Source of the DNA: Bacteroidales bacterium
GTDB lineage: Bacteria; Bacteroidota; Bacteroidia; Bacteroidales; Muribaculaceae
Assembly (NCBI GenBank): GCA_022009815.1
Contig: CP091725.1
Coordinates: 744,001 to 808,000 of the forward strand
DNA length: 64,000 nt
Direction: 5' to 3'
The notes under the pieces: model-generated
What the model was told of the DNA's origin: nothing
What the model saw: the letters and a program-made list of their open reading frames with translations, nothing else
The model's database searches: none
Program-made: the position numbers and the translations under genes
Shown: positions 56,001 to 64,000 of the stretch, piece by piece
Layout of the letters: the number at the start of each line of letters is the position of its first letter
How positions within the stretch are numbered: position 1 is the first letter of the stretch

Positions 56001-57097
56001 TGGGTATAAACACAAAGAGCATACAATCCATTGCTGTAAAGACGGCGTTCTGGCTCAATGTCGCGGTGGCGGCGGTCTACGTCGCCTCGGCGTATGCTGG
56101 ATATGCCGACCCTCGTTCGTGCGGCTACTTGTCGCTGCTCGTGCTGGCGTTCCCAATCTTTCTCGTTGCGCTGCTGTGTTTCGCTGTCTTGTGGACGGTC
56201 GTTTGCCGACGCAACCTGTGGGTGACTGGCGCGGCGGTAGTGTTGACTATTCCGCAACTGCTTGCGTTCTGCCCCCTCAACTTCGGTTCTGAGCTGTCGG
56301 AGAAACACGATTTCAGAATTATGACCTACAACACGTTCGGGATGCCGGAGGCGGAGCAGGGGGCAACAATTGCCGATGAGATTCTGCTTTACAATCCCGA
56401 CTTCGTGTGCATGCAGGAAACGCCCGACACACAAGGCATAAAATACCGCTACAAAGGCCTTCTGTGGGACGAGCTGACGGCGAGATATCCGCATATCGAC
56501 GCCTGTCTGACAACATCGCTCGGATACTTGTCGAAACGTCCGGTAAAGACGGTCGAGGTCTACGACGACAACAAGTATTTCTGCTATGCCGTCTATCAAT
56601 CGTCGATTGGAAACCGCCTGGCTTTCATCATCAACACGCATCTGGAGTCGATAGGACTGACTAAGTCTGACAAACGCTTGTATATGGGACTGACATCGCC
56701 AAAACAGAAGCATTCAATCCGTGGCGTGCGTTCTCGCTTGATGAGCAAACTGCGCAATGCGTTTGAGCAACGCGCGGGACAAGCGGAGATAATACGCGCC
56801 AAAGCCGACAGCCTGCACGCAGCGCAGCCGGAGGCGGTGGTGATGATTTGCGGCGATTTCAACGACACGCCCTACTCCTACGCCTATCTGACAGCCAAAG
56901 GCGACTTGTGCGACGCTTACCGCGACGGGGGATTCGGTCCGCTGAAAACCTACTACCGCAACCGTTTCTATTTCCACATAGACCACATTCTCTACAGCGG
57001 CGACTTTCTCGATGCAACTGCGTGCAGGAGAGGTTCTTCGCAAGCGTCCGACCATTATCCGCTGGTGGCTGACTTCATGATTAAAAAACCGACATAA
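55997..57097 (+). CDS. Membrane-anchored endonuclease/exonuclease/phosphatase family protein
   Basis: 366 residues. Three N-terminal membrane helices up to about residue 90, then an EEP domain: RIMTYNTFGMPE (Asn), DFVCMQETPD (metal Glu), NTHLESIG, CGDFNDTPYSYAY and SDHYPLVADF (catalytic His). The family cuts nucleic acids or phospho-esters, and the domain here would face the periplasm or cytoplasm beside the membrane. It overlaps the rhomboid gene by 4 bp, so the three form one operon. Confidence 0.87.
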   Translation: MMGINTKSIQSIAVKTAFWLNVAVAAVYVASAYAGYADPRSCGYLSLLVLAFPIFLVALLCFAVLWTVVCRRNLWVTGAAVVLTIPQLLAFCPLNFGSELSEKHDFRIMTYNTFGMPEAEQGATIADEILLYNPDFVCMQETPDTQGIKYRYKGLLWDELTARYPHIDACLTTSLGYLSKRPVKTVEVYDDNKYFCYAVYQSSIGNRLAFIINTHLESIGLTKSDKRLYMGLTSPKQKHSIRGVRSRLMSKLRNAFEQRAGQAEIIRAKADSLHAAQPEAVVMICGDFNDTPYSYAYLTAKGDLCDAYRDGGFGPLKTYYRNRFYFHIDHILYSGDFLDATACRRGSSQASDHYPLVADFMIKKPT

Positions 57098-57117
57098 ACA
57101 ATTTTAAATAATAGTGT

Positions 57118-59218
57118 ATGAAAAAGTGTAGATTGACAGTAACCGCTCTTTGCCTTTCGGCATTGATGCTATTTTCCCCTACAGTTATGAAAGCCGAGAA
57201 TCCTTTTATGGCGCCCTACGGCACGCCTTTCAACATGCCGCCTTTCGACAAAATCTCAAACAGCGACTATCTGCCTGCCTTTGAGGAGGGCATACGCCAG
57301 CACAACCAGGAGATTGAGGCCATTATCAACAACCGTGCCGTTGCCGACTTCGACAACACTATCGCCGCGCTCGACAATGCCGGACAGTTGCTTGAAAATG
57401 TGACTTACGTGTTCAACGGTCTTTATGACGCTTGCTCAACACCTGAGTTGCAGACTCTTGGAGAGCAGATTCTGCCAATGTTGTCTAAACACAACGACGA
57501 GGTGATGATGAACGAGCGTTTGTTCAGCCGCGTGAAGCAAGTGTATGACAACCGCAAGAAATTCAACCTTACAAAACCTCAGGAACGTCTGCTCGAGAAA
57601 TACTACAAGCAGATGGTGCGCTGCGGCGCGCTGCTGTCGCCTGAGAAGAAGGCTCAGCTGAAGGACATCAACGAGCAACTTGCTGCGGCTAACTTGAAAT
57701 TTGGAAACAACATTGTAAACGACACAAACAATTGGCGGATGGTGGTCGACAACGAGGCTGACCTTGCCGGGCTGCCGGATTCGAGCATCGCGCAGGCGGC
57801 CGAGGAGGCTCAGGCTGCCGGATTGGAGGGCAAGTGGGTGTTCACGCTGCGCGCTCCGAGCCGTCTGCCGTTCCTGACCTACGCCGACAACCGCGCGCTG
57901 CGCGAAAAGATGTATAAGGGCTACATCAACCTTGCAAACAATGGCAACGAGAACGACAACAAGGCGCTGATTGCCACAATCCTGCGCCTGCGTAAGGAGA
58001 AAGCCAACTTGTTCGGATTCAAGACCTATGCCGACTATCAGACCGACAATGTCATGGCAAAGACGGTGAAAGCCGCCGAGAGTCTGTTGATGAAGATTTG
58101 GAAACCGGCTGTCAAAGTCGTATGAGGAAATCGCCGACATGCAGGCTTATGTAAACAATCACGGCGGTGATTTCAAAATCGCGGCGTGGGACTATTATTA
58201 CTACGCTGAAAAGGTGAAAAAGGAGAAATTCAACTTCGACGAGAACGACGTGCGCGCGTATTTCCCTATTGAGAATGTGCGCAAGGGCATCTTCACCATG
58301 GCAAACCGTCTGTACGGACTCACGTTCAAGGAAGTGACCAACGTGCCGGTTTACCACCCGGACGTTAAGGCATACGATGTGTTCGACTGCGAAGGCAAGC
58401 ATCTTGCCACTTTCATGTCCGACTATTACGCTCGCAAAGGCAAACGCCAGGGTGCCTGGATGTTTGTGTTCCAAGAGGCTAACGGAACAAAGGGTGTGCG
58501 TCCTATCGTCTACAACGTGGGCAACTTCACGCCTCCTGCTGCCGGAGAGACTGCCTTGCTGACTCTCGATGAGGTGGAGACGATGTTCCACGAGTTCGGA
58601 CACGGTCTTCACGGTATGCTCACTCGCACTCACTACAAAGGCAATGCCGGAACAAACGTGGACCGCGACTTCGTTGAGTTCCCGTCTCAACTCCACGAGC
58701 ACTGGTTGCTCGAGCCGGAATTGCTGAAGGTATATGCACGCCATTACAAGACCGACGAGGTGATTCCTGACTCTCTCGTAGAGAAACTTGTGGCATCAAG
58801 CAAGTTCAACCAGGGTTTTGTCAACACTGAGCTGGTAGGAGCGGCGTTGCTCGACCTCGAATGGCACAAGCTCACCGATTTCGACAACCTCGACGCTGCC
58901 GCTTTCGAGCAGTCGGTTGCAAAGAAACTCGGTATGCCGGAGGAAATCCAGTTCCGCTATCGTTCTACATACTTCAACCACATATTCAGCAGCGACGGCT
59001 ATGCCGCTGGCTACTACACTTACCTGTGGGCACAGGTGCTCGACTGCGACGGCTTTGAAGTGTTCCAGAAACACGGCATTTTCGATCCTACAACTGCTGC
59101 CAAACTCAAACACTTGCTTGAGTCGGGCAACGATGAGGACCCGATGGTGCTATACAAAAAATTTGCCGGTCACAAACCGTCTCCAAACGCTTTGCTCCGC
59201 GACAAAGGCTTGAAATAA
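57118..59218 (+). CDS. dcp: M3-family metallopeptidase, Dcp-like (one frameshift)
   Basis: About 700 residues, the size of peptidyl-dipeptidase Dcp. A signal peptide (LTVTALCLSALMLFSPTVMKA) suggests a periplasmic location. The zinc motif HEFGH is in TMFHEFGHGLHGML at about residue 492, with the third ligand in the following FVEFPSQLHEHW. The frame breaks at the A3 run 58114-58116. Two A residues added give AVKKSYEEIADMQ and a single open frame. Dcp removes dipeptides from peptide C-termini. Confidence 0.92.
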
Positions 59219-59238
59219 CATCTTGATCAACCCTCAAC

Positions 59239-59282
59239 CGCGCCGCCTGTCTGTTCCCTGACAGGCGGCGCGTCTATTTTAT
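59239..59282 (+). terminator. Terminator of dcp
   Basis: A 13-bp perfect stem cgcgccgcctgtc / gacaggcggcgcg, followed by TCTATTTT. Confidence 0.85.
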
Positions 59283-59293
59283 TGAGGCTTTTC

Positions 59294-59600
59294 GACCGCA
59301 ACGCGGTCCCGCTTGCAGCCACCCCTCCGACAACGCCAAGGGACAGGCAAATCGACCGCAACGCGGTCACGTTTGCAGTTAACCCCCGACAACGTCGGGG
59401 GACAGGCGATAGTGCGGCATGCGCCGCGTGAGCGTCGCCGCTGGCATAGGCATGCCCCTCCGACAACGCCAAGAAACAGGCAAATCGACCGCAACGCGGT
59501 CCCGCTTGCAGTTAACCCCCGACAACGTCGGGGGACAGGCGATAGTGCGGCATGCGCCGCGTGAGCGTCGCCGCTGGCATAGGCATGCCCCGACTCATTT
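59294..59600. repeat. Tandem hairpin-repeat array
   Basis: The hairpin GACCGC-aac-GCGGTC begins at 59294, 59354 and 59487. The last two belong to a near-identical unit of 133-bp period that also contains CCCCCGAC-aac-GTCGGGGG, GCGGC-atgc-GCCGC and GGCATGCC. Loops are mostly AAC. The open frames across it only reflect the GC-rich repeat, so I call no gene. Confidence 0.8.
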
Positions 59601-59654
59601 ACACTTTAGGCTGCGGTTCGGAAACACAAAATCAAATAAATTTGTTTTGCGCTT

Positions 59655-59676
59655 CACTCATCTTGCACTATCTTTG
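59655..59676 (+). promoter_or_regulatory. Promoter of the DUF3822-rsmD operon
   Basis: CACTCATCTTGCAC followed by TATCTTTG (59669-59676). This is the promoter half of the 54-bp element, without its dyad, 24 nt before the start. Confidence 0.65.
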
Positions 59677-59699
59677 TAGTTACTTTCATTTTTAAGACA

Positions 59700-60536
59700 A
59701 TGGGCAAGACTGTCGACAATACGATTTTTGAGGTGTCACACCCCGAGGTGTGGTCTCTTGCTCTGCGTCTATGTGCAGACAGGCTGAAATTCACAATCCA
59801 CAGCGACAGCGATGACAACTCGCTGATGTTCGGCGAATTGCCGTTTGCCGACACTTCCTGCTGTTACGCATCGTGCATCGAGGCAGCCGTCTACGACAAC
59901 CCGTTCCTGCTACAGTCTTTCGGCAAAACTTCCGTGGTGACAGGCAGCGACAGGTTTCTGCTTGTCCCTGACGAAATGGCTGGCGGTGACGACGACGAGT
60001 GCCAACGCTATTACGACTGCATATATCCCGACGACAGACGCAACGTGGCGGTCGACCATATCGTGGAGGCTGGATTGTCGATTGTTTACGGAATCGACCG
60101 CAACATCGAATCGTTTCTGAGACGCACTTTCTACAACCCGCAGATAATGCACTGCCTCACTCCGCTGCTGACATTCTTCAAGCGGAAAGACGCTTACGGC
60201 GGACGCAACAAGATGTTTGTGTATGTAGACAACGGAACGGCGCAAATCGTGGTGCTCAAAAGCGGTCGGGTAGCGTTTGCAAACGTGTTCCCGTTCAACT
60301 GCGCCGACGATGCGTTCTACTTCATCGCCAACGCTTGGCAGCATTGCGAATTGAGCCAAAACGACGATGAGCTGCACGTTGTGGGCGACAATGCGGTGCG
60401 ACAAGAGCTGCTGCCGCGCCTGCGCGAAACGATGAGCAACGTGGCTCAAGTGATATTCCCCGCCGAAATGATGCGCCTTGGCGAAAACGTGACGGCGGCT
60501 CCTTTCGACTTAACAATTCTTCCACTATGCGAATAA
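59700..60536 (+). CDS. DUF3822-family protein
   Basis: 278 residues, the usual length of the Bacteroidota DUF3822 family, which has an actin/FtsA-like ATPase fold in outline. FVYVDNGTAQIVVLKSGRVAFANVFPFNCADDAFYFIANAW is the recognisable core. Members usually precede rsmD, as here (10-bp overlap). The function is not known. Confidence 0.85.
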   Translation: MGKTVDNTIFEVSHPEVWSLALRLCADRLKFTIHSDSDDNSLMFGELPFADTSCCYASCIEAAVYDNPFLLQSFGKTSVVTGSDRFLLVPDEMAGGDDDECQRYYDCIYPDDRRNVAVDHIVEAGLSIVYGIDRNIESFLRRTFYNPQIMHCLTPLLTFFKRKDAYGGRNKMFVYVDNGTAQIVVLKSGRVAFANVFPFNCADDAFYFIANAWQHCELSQNDDELHVVGDNAVRQELLPRLRETMSNVAQVIFPAEMMRLGENVTAAPFDLTILPLCE

Positions 60537-61072
60537 TCAGAGGTAAATACGGTCGCCGGAGGTTCGACGTGCCGAAAAACATTACGGCGAGACCGACAAC
60601 CGACTTCGCCCGCGAAAACATATTCAACGTGCTTGAAAATATGCTCGACTTCGACGGGCTGCGCGCGCTCGACCTGTTTGCCGGAACTGGTGCCGTGAGC
60701 ATCGAGCTGCTGTCGAGGGGTTGCGGGTCGGTGACGGCGGTGGAGAAGAGCAACATTCAATACAACTTCATACGAAAAGTGGCACAGGAGCTGGGCGAGA
60801 AAAACCTGACCCTGATAAAAGGCGACGTGTTCAAGTTCATTGCGGCATGCAAGTCGCAATTCGACTTCATCTTCGCCGATCCGCCATACGATTTGCCCCG
60901 TTTTGGTGAGATTCCTGAGCTGGTGCTCAACTCGGGCATGCTGCACCCCGGTTCGGTGTTCATTATTGAGCATTCACGCGACTACGACTTCTCTTCGATG
61001 CCGCATTTCAGCAGCCACAGGGTCTATGGCAGCGTGAATTTCTCAATCTTTGAGATTCCGGAAGAGGAGTAA
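60527..61072 (+). CDS. rsmD: 16S rRNA (guanine966-N2)-methyltransferase
   Basis: 181 residues. RIIRGKYGRRRFDVPKNITARPTTDFARENIFNVL is the RsmD N-terminus, LDLFAGTGAVSIELLSRG binds SAM, and DFIFADPPYDLP carries the NPPY-like catalytic motif. It methylates G966 of 16S rRNA (E. coli numbering). It overlaps DUF3822. Confidence 0.94.
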   Translation: MRIIRGKYGRRRFDVPKNITARPTTDFARENIFNVLENMLDFDGLRALDLFAGTGAVSIELLSRGCGSVTAVEKSNIQYNFIRKVAQELGEKNLTLIKGDVFKFIAACKSQFDFIFADPPYDLPRFGEIPELVLNSGMLHPGSVFIIEHSRDYDFSSMPHFSSHRVYGSVNFSIFEIPEEE

Positions 61073-61113
61073 GTTTTTTTATCCCTTTTTATTCAGATTC
61101 CGACATTTTGCAC

Positions 61114-61121
61114 TAACTTTG
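61114..61121 (+). promoter_or_regulatory. -7 box of tRNA-Arg
   Basis: TAACTTTG, 17 nt before the tRNA. Confidence 0.6.
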
Positions 61122-61138
61122 CACACCAATGACAATGC

Positions 61139-61210
61139 GGTCCTGTAGTTCAACGGATAGAATAGAAGTTTCCTAAACTTTAGATCCGAGTTCGATTCTC
61201 GGCGGGACTA
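61139..61210 (+). tRNA. tRNA-Arg (CCT)
   Basis: A 72-nt cloverleaf. Acceptor GGTCCTG pairs with CGGGACT (one G-U at each end part), and the anticodon loop TTCCTAA gives CCT. The T arm CCGAG-TTCGATT-CTCGG is perfect. CCA is not encoded. Confidence 0.93.
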
Positions 61211-61211
61211 C

Positions 61212-61258
61212 AAAGCGAAAGCGCGACAGCACATTTGTGCCGCCGCGCTTTCGCTTTT
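61212..61258. terminator. Terminator after tRNA-Arg
   Basis: The stem GCGAAAGCGCG / CGCGCTTTCGC with a T run. It lies between the tRNA and a converging lipoprotein gene and may serve both. Confidence 0.85.
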
Positions 61259-61279
61259 TTCAGCCGGCTGTGCGTCTGC

Positions 61280-61777
61280 CTACTTCTCCTCGCGGATGCT
61301 CACCATGCCGCGATATTTCTTGTCGACCACAACCATCAGGCTCGGCTGCATGCTGTAGCTGAGTTGTTGGCCTGCCTTCGTGCGGTAGACAAACACCAGC
61401 CCGCCATCGCCGTCGCCCTTCAGGCTCACCGGTTCAAGCTCTGTAAAACGGTCGGTGACTGGTTTCGACACCACAATAACATATTGATTATTGAAGTCAA
61501 TCTCCGTCGGACGTCCGTCATTGCCCATAACAGCTGCCATCCCGAACGCTGCCTCAAAATCTTTCTGTTTGGAAATCTTTCCATTGGGCAGTTTCTTGAC
61601 ATCGTTGCGGACAAAATAACCGTTGGCTACCTTATACGGCACATCAACAGCCGTTGTTGCCGACGACACTGCGTCTACGTTAATCGTGAAATTATCCACC
61701 TTGCCCGACGTGTGGCACGCACTCAGCATCGCAGTCGACGCTGCCACTGCCAGAATCATTGCTTTTTTCATTATCAC
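61280..61777 (-). CDS. Hypothetical lipoprotein
   Basis: A 165-residue protein with lipobox MLSAC (Cys21), then VDNFTINVDAVSSATTAVDVPYKVANGYFVRNDV and a beta-rich domain ending VVVDKKYRGMVSIREEK. No known family is recognised. A second possible start is the Met at 61771. It follows its own short intergenic region and ends at the bidirectional hairpin. Confidence 0.75.
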   Translation of the reverse strand: MIMKKAMILAVAASTAMLSACHTSGKVDNFTINVDAVSSATTAVDVPYKVANGYFVRNDVKKLPNGKISKQKDFEAAFGMAAVMGNDGRPTEIDFNNQYVIVVSKPVTDRFTELEPVSLKGDGDGGLVFVYRTKAGQQLSYSMQPSLMVVVDKKYRGMVSIREEK

Positions 61778-61906
61778 ATTCTTTTTTTATTCCATAAAGC
61801 CTTTCCCCACTATTGCGGAAACGGCAATCCAAAATTACTACAAACAAGTCAATAACCGAACGCTTTTTTCCCAAAAATGCCATTTCCGCTACGCAAATTC
61901 ATAAAA

Positions 61907-61950
61907 CAACGAGACAGAACCGGCTGGAAAAGTTCTGTCTCGTTTCAAGG
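61907..61950 (-). terminator. Terminator of the capsid-like gene
   Basis: A 13-bp stem aacgagacagaac / gttctgtctcgtt (61908-61920 with 61932-61944), with T-rich sequence after it on the minus strand. Confidence 0.8.
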
Positions 61951-61957
61951 GTTTGCC

Positions 61958-63308
61958 CTATTCGCCGATTATGCGTAGGTGGGCTTTTGGATAGCGGAGC
62001 GTCATGCACGACGCTTCGGTGAGCACAAGGGCATCGGTGTTGCGCACACCGGCCTGCTTCAAGTTGAGCTGCTCGGTGGTGAAAGGGATATGGCTGTACT
62101 TCTGCAGGTATTCCGGATCGATTATCATACCGTTATACTCCATTCCGCATTCGTCAAACACCTCCGACAGCAAGATATACAATTTGCCGAACTTGGAGTG
62201 CATCTCCGAGAAGTCGATGCCCCACTTGACGATGTTCTCGCCGGCCATGACAACTTTGGTCTGCTCCATCTGGTTGAGAAGCTCGATGAGGCCGCTGCCG
62301 CCGATAAGCACCTTGCGCTTGTTGCCGGCATTGCCGGTAAATGCCTGACGCATCATCGAAATCATAGCCTTCTGTGTCAGCGACGACTTCTTGTAGTGGA
62401 ACTCGCCGCCTGCCTGGTCCCAGATGCCGCCGGTGAGCATGATGGTTTCGTGCTTGCCGGGATCCTCCACTCGGCTCTTTACGCCAAATAGGAAGTTTTT
62501 CTCCATGCCCAGACGCATATCGTAGATTGCTGCCTCTTCCTGGTCGCTGAATGTCCATCCCACTTCTTTGTTGGCTATCTTCTGCAATGTGCTTTGCTCT
62601 ATCTGCATCTTGAAGATTTGACAATAGTTCTGCGACTTCTGGGGCAAGGCCTCAAACTGTGGGGTCTGCACGTCGAGCTCCGACGCGGCGCGCCCCATGC
62701 GCACAAGCATTGTGCCTTCGGGTATCGTCGGTATGCAGTTTTCAAACTCGCCGATGGTCTGTCCGTTGACGGTGACCGCGCTGATCGATGCTCCGTCTTC
62801 GCTCTTCCGCAACACGTAAAGCACCAGGTCTTGGTTGCTCTTTGTCTTTCCGTCGGGCTTATAGCCGCCGACGCCTCTCACAAGCACCGTTTCCGACGCC
62901 TCGAAAAGGTCGGCGTTTTCAACCGGCAGCTGCACTTTCTGGAAACGCGAAGCGCCGACGTTGTCCGAACAGCCTTCCACGCTTCGTGTCACTTTGGTCG
63001 ACGTCGGACGGGTGTCTACGCTGTAATAGTCAACAACCATGCTGCCCGACTTCTTGGAGCCTGCCCATCGCGACAACTGGTCGATGGGTTGCCATTGGAC
63101 GGATTTTCACCAATCGGCGGTCAATCTCGTTGACAAGAAGGTCGGGCGACTCTACGTTGGTCAGCGCAACGGTCAGGGGCTCGTTGATGACGTGCTTGCC
63201 GCCTGCCACGCCTGCCACCACACTCATCGCCAATGCCGTGCCGCCGGTGTTGTCGCTCATCGCGAATACTGCTGCAAGGGCGCAAATGCCTGCAATTGCT
63301 TTAATCAT
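61958..63308 (-). CDS. Phage major-capsid-like protein (one frameshift)
   Basis: About 450 residues. An N-terminal part with ESPDLLVNEIDRRLVKIRP, then GSMVVDYYSVDTRPTSTKV, a middle region with GTMLVRMGRAASELDVQTP and IYDMRLGMEKNFLFGVKS, and a C-terminal part with RKVLIGGSGLIELL and FGKLYILLSEVFDECGM. One C added at 63086-63088 gives RPMATPIDQLSRWAGSKK and joins the frames. The NEID-KIRPMATPIDQ core recalls capsid-like proteins of Bacteroidota phages (SU10-type/HK97 fold). That is recognition, not a search. An inner start (MSVVAGVAGGKHV) is possible. Confidence 0.6.
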
Positions 63309-63375
63309 TTCTTGATTGTGTTTTTCATAGTCTTTCGTGTTTTTAATGTTGATAAAATTGGTTGTTTGTCTTGAC

Positions 63376-63723
63376 TCAGTCCCACACGCTGCGGCGGATG
63401 TTGCGGAGCAGCGGAAGGTCGTAGTCGGTCGGTGCGCCGCCATCGTCTTTCGGACGTTCCTGCTGTGCGTTGCGCTTCTGCTCTACGGCTTCGTTGCGTC
63501 CGCGGAGATAGCCGTCGGCTGATGCGGCGTCGACATCGCGGGCATACCGGAGTCCCTTATACACGGCCGCCACAAGCTTGTCGGATTCGCCTTGGAGCAG
63601 CTGCATCATCTCATCGAGTGCCTGGTCGTCGTCGGGATGGTTATCGGCAAGATACTTCAGCACTGCCTCTTCAAGGGCTGCACCGGTTGCCGGATTGTTG
63701 TTTTTCTCTTCTGTGTTTTCCAT
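63376..63723 (-). CDS. Acidic helical protein, scaffold-like partner of the capsid-like gene
   Basis: 115 residues, strongly acidic and helical (ALEEAVLKYLADNHPDDDQALDEMMQLLQ), with an Arg/Gln-rich segment (YLRGRNEAVEQKRNAQQE) near the end. It starts from a clear promoter and is followed after 67 nt by the capsid-like gene, on the same strand. Its size, charge and position fit a scaffolding or head-assembly protein, but the sequence itself does not prove this. Confidence 0.6.
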   Translation of the reverse strand: MENTEEKNNNPATGAALEEAVLKYLADNHPDDDQALDEMMQLLQGESDKLVAAVYKGLRYARDVDAASADGYLRGRNEAVEQKRNAQQERPKDDGGAPTDYDLPLLRNIRRSVWD

Positions 63724-63753
63724 TTTGATTTTTGTTTTTTAGGTTCAACACTG

Positions 63754-63761
63754 CAAAATTA
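63754..63761 (-). promoter_or_regulatory. -7 box of the capsid-like two-gene unit
   Basis: TAATTTTG on the minus strand, 31 nt before the start at 63723. Confidence 0.6.
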
Positions 63762-63837
63762 TCACCGCCACAACCCAAGATTTCGGAAAAAGGAGACTTC
63801 CTGCAATTTTTTTCTTTCTTTTATGTTACAAATAGAC

Positions 63838-63845
63838 TATGTTTG
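63838..63845 (+). promoter_or_regulatory. -7 box of the sigma factor gene
   Basis: TATGTTTG. It favours the ATG at 63875 over the in-frame ATG at 63839, which lies inside this box. Confidence 0.5.
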
Positions 63846-63874
63846 CGTATTCTTATGTGAAAGTAAATCGGAAC

Positions 63875-64000
63875 ATGGATACTGAACAAAAACCTCTGAC
63901 ATCGGCGTTCTCGGAAATGCGGGCAAAAATCCTGCGGTTCGCGGCGCGTTTCTTCCCTTCGGAGGAAGATGCGGAGGACGCTCTGCAGGAGGCTTTCTGC
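63875..64000 (+). CDS. ECF-type RNA polymerase sigma factor (5' part)
   Basis: The first 42 codons read MDTEQKPLTSAFSEMRAK ... FPSEEDAEDALQEAFC, the start of sigma region 2 with the conserved DAEDALQEAF core-binding helix. The rest is outside the window. It is divergent from the capsid-like unit. Confidence 0.8.
   Translation, partial: MDTEQKPLTSAFSEMRAKILRFAARFFPSEEDAEDALQEAFC

Noticed and set aside
59294..59600. Possible protein genes across the tandem hairpin array
   Set aside because: The open frames exist in both directions and repeat with the DNA unit, and no start signals or family motifs are seen.

Overview
The window reads as a chromosomal piece of a member of the Bacteroidota, most likely order Bacteroidales. 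The evidence is: promoters of the Bacteroidales type (-33 TTTG-like box, 19-21 bp spacer, -7 box TAnnTTTG) in front of many genes; type IX secretion genes (PorW/SprE-like lipoprotein, PorX response regulator); a BspA-like leucine-rich protein with a type IX C-terminal sorting domain; a fused MurF-alanine racemase; and GSCFA, YfhO and DUF3822 proteins. The fairly GC-rich coding sequence and compact operons would fit Muribaculaceae or Prevotellaceae, but that is inference.

Layout. 1-7.4 kb: PorW (partial), a succinate/acetate CoA-transferase, TopA and BirA. 7.4-9.3 kb: a hairpin-repeat array interrupted by a complete ISL3-type insertion sequence, then two tRNA-Asn genes. 9.4-16.2 kb: GtrA, MATE, a SulP/YeiH transporter pair and class II aldolase. 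16.2-20 kb: small envelope proteins and an AT-rich BspA-like gene lying between two copies of the 3' end of a neighbouring gene. 20-28 kb: exonuclease, LolD with a lipoprotein, YchF, HU, tRNA-Pro, a glycosyltransferase and a purine/uracil permease. 28-33 kb: a TolC-HlyD-permease-permease export operon. 33-42 kb: PorX, AroA, a metal permease, a second MATE protein, a methyltransferase and a YfhO protein. 42-49 kb: a lipoprotein, an NlpC/P60 hydrolase, a second hairpin array, and the GSCFA / MurF-Alr / rRNA methyltransferase operon. 49-54 kb: tRNA-Thr and a leftward operon with acyltransferase, CapD-type nucleotide-sugar enzyme, NeuD, NeuB and NeuC. 54-61 kb: two rhomboid proteases, an EEP-family enzyme, an M3 peptidase, a tandem hairpin array, DUF3822, RsmD and tRNA-Arg. 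61-64 kb: a lipoprotein, an isolated phage-capsid-like gene with an acidic partner, and the start of an ECF sigma factor.

A dominant feature is that 16 genes are broken by 18 small frameshifts. Nearly all can be repaired by adding one or two bases, usually in a short homopolymer, and several of the affected genes belong to normally conserved families. I read these mainly as consensus-sequence errors and annotate each as one gene across the shift. The observations most worth following are the isolated capsid-like pair, two families of intergenic elements (triplet-loop hairpin arrays, and a 54-bp dyad-plus-promoter element), the duplicated gene end around the BspA cassette, and the partial nonulosonic-acid (sialic-acid-like) operon.
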